Positions 58,259 through 64,000 of a stretch of 64,000 nucleotides of DNA are shown here, in pieces. Below the pieces are notes generated by a model. That model searched no databases, was not told the origin of the DNA, and was given only the letters and a program-made list of their open reading frames with translations. Position 1 is the first letter of the stretch. The number at the start of each line of letters is the position of its first letter. The position numbers were made by a program, and so were the translations under genes. Source of the DNA: Legionella waltersii (GTDB lineage: Bacteria > Pseudomonadota > Gammaproteobacteria > Legionellales > Legionellaceae); assembly GCF_001468085.1 (NCBI RefSeq), contig NZ_LNZB01000056.1:1-64000 (forward strand), read 5' to 3'.

Positions 58259-58960
58259 TTAGTTTTTCTGAGACTGAGTGACATTTTCTAAAAGCATTTG
58301 ATGTGCTTTCCATTCCGGCATAAAGCGACTCATTAAATCATAAAATCGCTTGTTGTGACTTGCCTCTAATAAATGCACCATTTCATGAACGAGGACATAT
58401 TCAAGACAAACCAAGGGCTTGTGAATTAATTTAAGACTTAGCCAAATTCTTTTATCCCTAGTATTGCAACTGCCCCAACGAGTTTTCATTTGCCTTATAC
58501 CCCATTGAGCTACTTCTACACTCAATACGGGCTCCCATTTTTGAATGAGTTTAGGAAGTAGATTGCTCATTTCCCTTTTATACCAATTATTAAAAGCGGT
58601 GTTGATTTGGAGAGATGAAGCACCAGGTTTTGTGTAGAAGAAAATTAAATGGTCTTTGATTTGAATAACAGAAGGTCCTTCATGCTCTTCAATAATTAAT
58701 AAAAACGATTGACCAAGAAACTGAATGGTTGAACCCGTAGTTAGAACTGAATCTAAATGATAATCTCGTGAGCGAATAAGCTCTTGTTTTTTCCTGATCC
58801 AGATCATTTTATCTTGCAATAATTGATGAATTAAGCGTTCAGGATATCGCAATGGAACACTCAATTTTACTTGGCCACTGGGAGGATAAATGCGTAAATT
58901 TACATTTTTAATGGATTTACGAATGATCTCCACAGAAAGATCGTCAATGGTGATGAACAT
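58259..58960 (-). CDS. YgjP-like zinc metallopeptidase (DUF45)
   Basis: A 233-residue protein with the WLM/M48-like zinc site HEMVH in YVLVHEMVHLLEASHNKRFYDLM, and the family stretches WGIRQMKTRWGSCNTRDKRIWLSLKLIHKP. In other bacteria it is often annotated as an M48 metallopeptidase of unknown target. I chose the ATG at 58960; a GTG at 58978 gives six more residues and would overlap the upstream gene. Confidence 0.88.
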   Translation of the reverse strand: MFITIDDLSVEIIRKSIKNVNLRIYPPSGQVKLSVPLRYPERLIHQLLQDKMIWIRKKQELIRSRDYHLDSVLTTGSTIQFLGQSFLLIIEEHEGPSVIQIKDHLIFFYTKPGASSLQINTAFNNWYKREMSNLLPKLIQKWEPVLSVEVAQWGIRQMKTRWGSCNTRDKRIWLSLKLIHKPLVCLEYVLVHEMVHLLEASHNKRFYDLMSRFMPEWKAHQMLLENVTQSQKN

Positions 58961-58964
58961 TGAA

Positions 58965-59252
58965 TCAACGTACCTCACCTACACAAGGACTATCGATGTA
59001 TTCATCATTAACATTTAGAGTCATGTTCACGCTCGCTCGTTGATAGCGGGCTAGAATATCATATTGCTGCTTGGTGATATAGCCATAAGAATCTCCACAA
59101 CGGACTAGAGATGTAGCATAGGTAACTGGTTTTTTTTGCAAATGGAGATCACAATCCCAGCGGAATTTTGTTAAATCACAATCAGCCATTGCAACGTTTA
59201 AAGGTAATAGGAACAAGAACAAACCATTGAGTAATTTATTATTGTTTTTCAT
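58965..59252 (-). CDS. Small secreted protein, unknown
   Basis: A 95-residue protein from the ATG at 59252, preceded by GGTGGGG. A signal peptide ([23 protein letters not shown]) precedes [15 protein letters not shown]. Four Cys remain in the mature part, two near the start, one in VRCGDSYG and one near the end, compatible with two disulfides. The open frame continues upstream for 38 codons without an SD-supported start. No family recognised. Confidence 0.7.
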   Translation of the reverse strand: MKNNNKLLNGLFLFLLPLNVAMADCDLTKFRWDCDLHLQKKPVTYATSLVRCGDSYGYITKQQYDILARYQRASVNMTLNVNDEYIDSPCVGEVR

Positions 59253-59413
59253 AAAAGTCCCCACCTGAATGATTATTTCTTCCATGACTAAAGTATAGAT
59301 TAGTTTGATTGATTTATTTGAATTTTTTCTTTCAGTAATTCCTTTGTTTACAAGATTTTTAATCATTTTAGTGATATAAGTAGCGTATTGTATCGATAGT
59401 TTTCGGACAATCT

Positions 59414-60313
59414 ATGTTGAATTCTAGTAAAGAGTACCTTCAAGCTTTGCGTGATGGAAAATTCGTTCTTTTTTTACAGTGGCCTAAATTTGTTATTCAA
59501 AAATACTATAAGGATAAAAGGGATACAGATCCATATGCTGATGCAGATGACACGCTGAGTTTATTAATCTACGAATGGTTAAATAATGGCTTTTGTATGG
59601 ATGATGTTAAACAGTTTGCCATTTTGTATGCAGTGTATGAGCTAGAGTCTACACCTATTGCTGGTAATTTATTGTATTCCTTAGCATCGGTTTATGGTGC
59701 ACTCACCCCATGCATGGTTTATTCATCTCAAAATCTGCAAAAAGAGTATTTGAGATCCGAAGTCTTAAACGCTTCTCAAATAAGTACATTGATGAAAAAA
59801 AATCTATCCCTTATGGATAATGATGCGTATCAGAAATTTTCTGCAGAAGAAGTAGAAAAATTCCGTAAATTAACTGAGGAAGTAAAAGCATCGGATCTCA
59901 AAAAGGCACACCTAGAGATCAGCGCCATAGCTCGAGTCAGATCTGTGATTGATAGGTACCTTACTGCACTTCAGTCTTCAAGTGACTCCTTAGATAAATT
60001 AAAATCCACAAGATATAGTTTGGTTGTGAGATTAGCGATTTATTTTCAAGAGCAGACAGAAATAACCTCTGAAGTGACTGCTCAAATTGAGGAGTATGTA
60101 AAACAGATTAGACTTTCACAACCCAGTGACGACGAAGAACAGTTTTTGGAACAGTTAGCGCCACTGTCATTTACTGAATCAGCTGCGAGATTTTTTACTT
60201 TGTTTAGTATCAACTTTTTTAAGTTGGTAAAACCACAACTATTGAGCATCGATGCTAGCACAGATAAGGATAAACCAACTAATGGTACAGATGCTCGGCC
60301 AAAAGCAGATTAA
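59414..60313 (+). CDS. VPS9-like Rab GEF effector candidate (Lpg0393-like)
   Basis: A 299-residue cytoplasmic protein. Residues 41-100 (YADADDTLSLLIYEWL, then AGNLLYSLASVYGAL) resemble the core of eukaryotic VPS9 domains, where an Asp in ADD.LP.LIY and a Tyr/Thr in GYY.TNL act on Rab5-family GTPases. D45/D46 fit the catalytic Asp; the Tyr is not at the same position. L. pneumophila Lpg0393 is a known VPS9-like exchange factor for Rab5, Rab21 and Rab22, and its gene lies next to the rplS-ffh block as here. The last 30 residues are polar and charged. GEF activity is inference. Confidence 0.65.
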   Translation: MLNSSKEYLQALRDGKFVLFLQWPKFVIQKYYKDKRDTDPYADADDTLSLLIYEWLNNGFCMDDVKQFAILYAVYELESTPIAGNLLYSLASVYGALTPCMVYSSQNLQKEYLRSEVLNASQISTLMKKNLSLMDNDAYQKFSAEEVEKFRKLTEEVKASDLKKAHLEISAIARVRSVIDRYLTALQSSSDSLDKLKSTRYSLVVRLAIYFQEQTEITSEVTAQIEEYVKQIRLSQPSDDEEQFLEQLAPLSFTESAARFFTLFSINFFKLVKPQLLSIDASTDKDKPTNGTDARPKAD

Positions 60314-60426
60314 ATTTTATTTTGCACAAAATGCCCAACATGTTCTATTTTAAAATTGCCTATTAGAGAGGCTGAAATAGTCATGATGAGCACTTTAGAG
60401 TATATCTTAAAGCGATTAAATGAAAC

Positions 60427-60792
60427 TTAATCTTCTTTTCGACCAACTAATTTTTCTTTGATGCGTGCAGCACGTCCAGCTAAATTACGGAGGTAATACA
60501 GTTTAGCACGGCGAACATCACCCCGCCTTTTGACAGTAATACTGTCTACGATTGGACTGTAAGTTTGAAAAACACGCTCAACACCAACGTTATGAGATAT
60601 TTTTCGTACTGTGAAAGCTGAGTTCAAACCACGGTTACGTTTAGCAATAACAACGCCTTCAAAAGCTTGCAAACGCTCACGAGTACCTTCAATTACTTTA
60701 ACTTGTACAAGTACTGTGTCACCTGGATTAAAATCAGGGACTTCTTTGCCTTGCATTTGCTCAGCATTGATTTGGTCAATAATATTAGTCAT
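60427..60792 (-). CDS. rplS: 50S ribosomal protein L19
   Basis: L19 lies at the subunit interface. The 121-residue protein has the segment [32 protein letters not shown] and the C-terminal signature [27 protein letters not shown]. It closes the rpsP-rimM-trmD-rplS operon. GAGGAG is placed before the ATG. Confidence 0.98.
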   Translation of the reverse strand: MTNIIDQINAEQMQGKEVPDFNPGDTVLVQVKVIEGTRERLQAFEGVVIAKRNRGLNSAFTVRKISHNVGVERVFQTYSPIVDSITVKRRGDVRRAKLYYLRNLAGRAARIKEKLVGRKED

Positions 60793-60821
60793 GGACTACT
60801 CCTCAAATTGGATCTTCCTCA

Positions 60822-61571
60822 CTAGGAATCACCGTGTTCGCACTTAAACTCCGCAAGCAATTGCTTGTCAGTTTCACTTAATTCTATGTTTTCAAGTAAA
60901 TCCGGTCTTTTAAGCCAAGATTTACCTAAAGATTCTTTTCGTCGCCATCGCTCTATCTCGCGATGATTGCCATTTAATAATACATTTGGCACGTCTAAAC
61001 CATCGATGCTTGCTGGTCGTGTATAATGGGGGCAATCCAGCAAGCCATTCATAAATGAATCTTGCTCTGCTGAGCCTAGATGCCCAAGGCTACCTGGAAT
61101 TAAACGTATTAACGCATCCATATAGACCATTGCAGCAAACTCACCACCACTTAATACAAAATCTCCCAGAGACCATTCTTCATCTACATGTTGAGTAATG
61201 ATCCGTTCATCAATCCCTTCATATCGTCCAGCAATAAACAACAGAGGTTGTTTCCTTTCAGCTACGCAATTCAAATCACGTTGCTTGATCTGTTTTCCTT
61301 GCGGACTTAAATATATCGTTTTGCAGTGTTTTTCCATTTGACTGCGTGCATGCATAATAGCAGCGTGTAATGGTTCATACATCATGACCATCCCAGGCCC
61401 ACCTCCGTAGGGTTTGTCATCGACTTGCCTATAAGGTCTGGAGGCCCAATCTCGGGGATTCCAGTAGTCAATTTTGACTAAGCCTTGTTCTATTGCTCTG
61501 CCAGTAACCCCATATTTCATGCTGTCGAATAATTCAGGTAACAGGCTAATTACGCCAAGATGTAAGATCAC
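60822..61571 (-). CDS. trmD: tRNA (guanine-N1)-methyltransferase
   Basis: TrmD methylates G37 of tRNAs to prevent frameshifting. The 249-residue SPOUT enzyme shows DDKPYGGGPGMVMMYEPL near residue 55, and the knot region with GRYEGIDERI and SLGDFVLSGGEFAA. It starts directly after rimM with no gap. Confidence 0.98.
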   Translation of the reverse strand: MILHLGVISLLPELFDSMKYGVTGRAIEQGLVKIDYWNPRDWASRPYRQVDDKPYGGGPGMVMMYEPLHAAIMHARSQMEKHCKTIYLSPQGKQIKQRDLNCVAERKQPLLFIAGRYEGIDERIITQHVDEEWSLGDFVLSGGEFAAMVYMDALIRLIPGSLGHLGSAEQDSFMNGLLDCPHYTRPASIDGLDVPNVLLNGNHREIERWRRKESLGKSWLKRPDLLENIELSETDKQLLAEFKCEHGDS

Positions 61572-62078
61572 TTAAAAATCTTTATCCCAATCTACTAAGA
61601 TGACTTGTTTACTGCTATCTATATTTAATACAAATTGCTCAGGTAAATAAGGAATTAAATATCTCTTTTCACCTTGCACCACAAGCACATCATTGGAACC
61701 TGTTGGCATGATTTCTATAACCTTGCCTAAAGAGTCCTGTTGTTTATTTATTACACTCATTCCTACTAGTTGGAACCAGTAATACTCCCCTGATTTCAGT
61801 TCTTCAAGCTGCTCTTCTTGTACAGCAATATTGGCATTGGTTAGCAATGCCACTGATTCCCTTTCAGGATAACCTTCTATTTTCACAACGATGCTATTAT
61901 TACGTGCTTCCATTGTGACAAGCTTAATAGGCTTCCATTGCTTATCTAAATAGACATGCCAATCAGAGTAGCGAACAATATTATCTTTAGGGTCTGTAAA
62001 AGAATGAACTGTTACAAAGCCTTTAATGCCATGTGGTCTGCCAAATCGACCAATTACTACCCAGTTAGTCATACTCAC
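61572..62078 (-). CDS. rimM: Ribosome maturation factor RimM
   Basis: RimM assists maturation of the 30S head. The 168-residue protein has the N-terminal RimM domain (WVVIGRFGRPHGIKGFVTVHSFTDP) and the C-terminal PRC-like barrel (YYWFQLVGMSV..LGKVIEIMPTGSNDVLVV..LIPYLPEQFV). It lies between rpsP and trmD in the standard order. Confidence 0.98.
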   Translation of the reverse strand: MSMTNWVVIGRFGRPHGIKGFVTVHSFTDPKDNIVRYSDWHVYLDKQWKPIKLVTMEARNNSIVVKIEGYPERESVALLTNANIAVQEEQLEELKSGEYYWFQLVGMSVINKQQDSLGKVIEIMPTGSNDVLVVQGEKRYLIPYLPEQFVLNIDSSKQVILVDWDKDF

Positions 62079-62083
62079 TTGAA

Positions 62084-62344
62084 TTAAGCAGCAGAGCTCT
62101 CGGCTTTATTGTATTCTTTAATTAATGCAGCTACTCGATCAGATAAACGAGCACCTACTTTTTGCCATTGGCTTAATTTTTCCATATCCACATGTAGTCT
62201 TACTTCTTGACCGCGTGCTATAGGATTAAAATACCCAATTCGCTCAATGTAATTACCATCACGACGCTTACGGCTGTCAGTTACAACCATGTGGTAAAAT
62301 GGACGCTTTTTGGCGCCGCCTCTTGATAAACGTATAACGACCAT
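62084..62344 (-). CDS. rpsP: 30S ribosomal protein S16
   Basis: An 86-residue ribosomal protein beginning [21 protein letters not shown] with the family [19 protein letters not shown]. It follows ffh on the minus strand after an 83-base gap and opens the rpsP-rimM-trmD-rplS operon. Confidence 0.98.
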   Translation of the reverse strand: MVVIRLSRGGAKKRPFYHMVVTDSRKRRDGNYIERIGYFNPIARGQEVRLHVDMEKLSQWQKVGARLSDRVAALIKEYNKAESSAA

Positions 62345-62427
62345 TGTCTTCCTCTAGTTAGAGTGGTTACATAAAAATGTCGTGTATTGTACGAAAATTA
62401 CATCGACATGTGAAGCAGATTTAAGAA

Positions 62428-63804
62428 TTATTTTAGATCATCAGGAAACATGCCCTTTAGTCCAGTCATACCACCGAGCCCACGCATCATTTTCTGCATT
62501 CCACCGGGCTTGGTGAATTTTTTCATCATTTTTTGCATTTGTTCAAATTGCTTTAAAAGTCGATTTACATCTTGAATTTGTGTTCCAGAGCCTAATGCAA
62601 TACGTTTTTTTCGCGAACCTACTATAATTTTGGGAATTCGGCGCTCTTTAGGAGTCATTGAGTTGATAATTGCAATGGTTTGAGCCATTGCTTTGTCATT
62701 CACTTGTTGCATGGCTTGTTGAGGTAATTGACTCATTCCGGGTAGTTTAGTCATCATGCCAGAAATTCCACCCATACTATTCATTTGCAGTAATTGCAGT
62801 TTAAAGTCTTCCAGATCAAAGCTTTTACCTTTTTTTAATTTTTTAGCTAGCTTTTCACTGGCTTGTTTATCTGCTTTTCGCTCAACTTCTTCAATTAAGG
62901 TGAGAATATCACCCATTCCTAAAATTCTTGAGGCTATTCGCTCAGGATGAAATGGTTCGAGAGCCTCTATTTTTTCACCACTACCGATGAATTTAATAGC
63001 TTGACCAGTAATTTGGCGAACAGATAATGCAGCTCCACCTCGTGCATCACCGTCCGTTTTAGTAAGAATCACACCCGTCAGTGGGAGAGCATCATGAAAA
63101 GCTTTAGCAGTATTTGCAGCATCCTGCCCTGTCATGCTATCCACAACAAATAGGGTTTCAATTGGGCTGATTGCCTTGTGCAAACCTTTAATTTCGGTCA
63201 TCATTTCTTCATCGACATGCAGACGACCTGCAGTATCAATGATCAGAACATCCATGTACTGTTTTTTTGCACTATCTAATGCTTTTTGTGCGATAGTAAT
63301 TGGATTTTCATTGGCATCAGATTGAAAAAATGCCACGTCAACTTGCTCAGCAAGCACTTTTAATTGTTGAATAGCTGCAGGTCTATAGACGTCAACACTA
63401 GCAAGCATGACTTTTTTGTTTTCAGTCTCTTTTAAGTAACGAGCAAGCTTAGCGGTACTGGTTGTTTTACCAGAGCCTTGAAGACCCGCCATTAGAAATA
63501 TTGCTGGGGGCTGTGTTTTTAAATTAAGTTCTGAGCGTTCATCGCCCATCACATGAATTAACTCATCATGCACTATTTTTATGAATGCTTGATCTGGATC
63601 TAAGCTAGTTAGTACTTCTTGCCCAAGCGCTTTTTGTTTAACTTGTTCAATAAACTCTTTAATAACTGGCAACGCAACATCAGCTTCAATCAATGAAAGC
63701 CTTACTTCACGCAAAGCATGTTGGATGTTGTCTTCACTGATTCGACCTTGACCCCTGAGGTTTTTAAAGGTACGAGTTAAACGTTCGCTTAGATTCTCAA
63801 ACAT
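62428..63804 (-). CDS. ffh: Signal recognition particle protein Ffh
   Basis: Ffh with 4.5S RNA targets membrane proteins to SecYEG. The 458-residue protein has the N-terminal helical bundle, the GTPase with GLQGSGKTTSTAKLA, DTAGRLHVD and TKTDGDARGG, and the methionine-rich M domain with RKKRIALGSGTQIQDVNRLLKQF. It stands at the head of the operon with rpsP. Confidence 0.98.
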   Translation of the reverse strand: MFENLSERLTRTFKNLRGQGRISEDNIQHALREVRLSLIEADVALPVIKEFIEQVKQKALGQEVLTSLDPDQAFIKIVHDELIHVMGDERSELNLKTQPPAIFLMAGLQGSGKTTSTAKLARYLKETENKKVMLASVDVYRPAAIQQLKVLAEQVDVAFFQSDANENPITIAQKALDSAKKQYMDVLIIDTAGRLHVDEEMMTEIKGLHKAISPIETLFVVDSMTGQDAANTAKAFHDALPLTGVILTKTDGDARGGAALSVRQITGQAIKFIGSGEKIEALEPFHPERIASRILGMGDILTLIEEVERKADKQASEKLAKKLKKGKSFDLEDFKLQLLQMNSMGGISGMMTKLPGMSQLPQQAMQQVNDKAMAQTIAIINSMTPKERRIPKIIVGSRKKRIALGSGTQIQDVNRLLKQFEQMQKMMKKFTKPGGMQKMMRGLGGMTGLKGMFPDDLK

Positions 63805-63935
63805 AAAAAGTACTCAAAAAAACAGCTACTATAGCATACAGAATCAAAAGTATTCTACTTCCATTACTTGGTATTATGCTCCTAGAATAGATTCCAAGAG
63901 GGTTTCATTGTTGTTTCTAGAGGAGCGGAATTAAA

Positions 63936-64000
63936 ATGCCCTCTCTCTTTGCTGGAATACTTATGTCCAAATTTCGCGTATTTTTTACAATCAAGCAAAA
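63936..64000 (+). CDS. Possible start of an unidentified gene, cut by the window end
   Basis: An ATG at 63936 with AGGAG about 11 bases upstream opens 21 codons (MPSLFAGILMSKF and onward) that stay open to the window edge. In many gammaproteobacteria a membrane protein gene of the CcsA/YpjD type lies divergently beside ffh, but these few residues are not enough to identify it. The rest of 63805-63935 is AT-rich and should hold the ffh promoter. Confidence 0.25.
   Translation, partial: MPSLFAGILMSKFRVFFTIKQ

Overview
The window is AT-rich gammaproteobacterial chromosome. It most likely comes from a Legionella species other than L. pneumophila. The evidence is the Legionella-type order of housekeeping genes (fur, uvrA, lemA, htpX, rplS-trmD-rimM-rpsP-ffh) interleaved with large genes that resemble Dot/Icm effectors (SdhA-like, VipA-like, Lpg0393-like). 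A lipid A very-long-chain fatty acid cluster also fits this genus. The genus call is inference from gene content and synteny, not from a database search.

Layout. 1-616: the 3' end of a 5S rRNA and four tRNAs (Thr-Tyr-Gly-Thr). 650-15288: tuf, then the S10, spc and alpha ribosomal protein operons from rpsJ to rplQ, closed by a strong terminator. The secE-to-fusA block expected between a tRNA-linked tuf and rpsJ is not here. 15343-17269: ssb and a YajR-like transporter on the minus strand. 17449-23128: FabL-like reductase, AcpXL-like carrier protein, double-hotdog dehydratase, a ketosynthase plus a ketosynthase-like partner without the catalytic Cys, and an LpxL-type acyltransferase, which together look like the pathway that makes and attaches very long acyl chains of lipid A. 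23134-31290: PilZ-like protein, an 866-residue unknown, dapF, an esterase, ratA, rnfH, bamE, fur and a GMC oxidoreductase.

31434-43816 is the most unusual part. It holds a five-gene minus-strand operon (TolC, HlyD-type adaptor, C39-peptidase ABC exporter, second ABC exporter, LivK-like lipoprotein) that matches the NHLM microcin/bacteriocin export class. Upstream on the same strand is a 112-residue precursor with a nitrile-hydratase-like leader, a double-glycine site and a short cationic C-terminal peptide. Between precursor and exporter lies a protein that joins an alpha/beta hydrolase to a membrane domain carrying the full alkaline-ceramidase (CREST) metal-site pattern. This set appears to be an accessory insertion between conserved flanks.

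43978-60313: SdhA-like effector, DUF4442 protein, BON-domain protein, uvrA, lemA, htpX, an ABC-2 transporter pair, a VipA-like protein, a 2OG-Fe(II) oxygenase, a YgjP-like metalloprotease, a small secreted protein and a VPS9-like protein. The VipA-like frame runs through a run of ten A and then stops. One extra A would join it to a 55-codon open tail that is acidic, ends in Trp, and resembles the central-acidic part of WASP/WAVE proteins. 60427-63804: rplS, trmD, rimM, rpsP and ffh on the minus strand. No CRISPR array, intact insertion sequence or prophage was seen.
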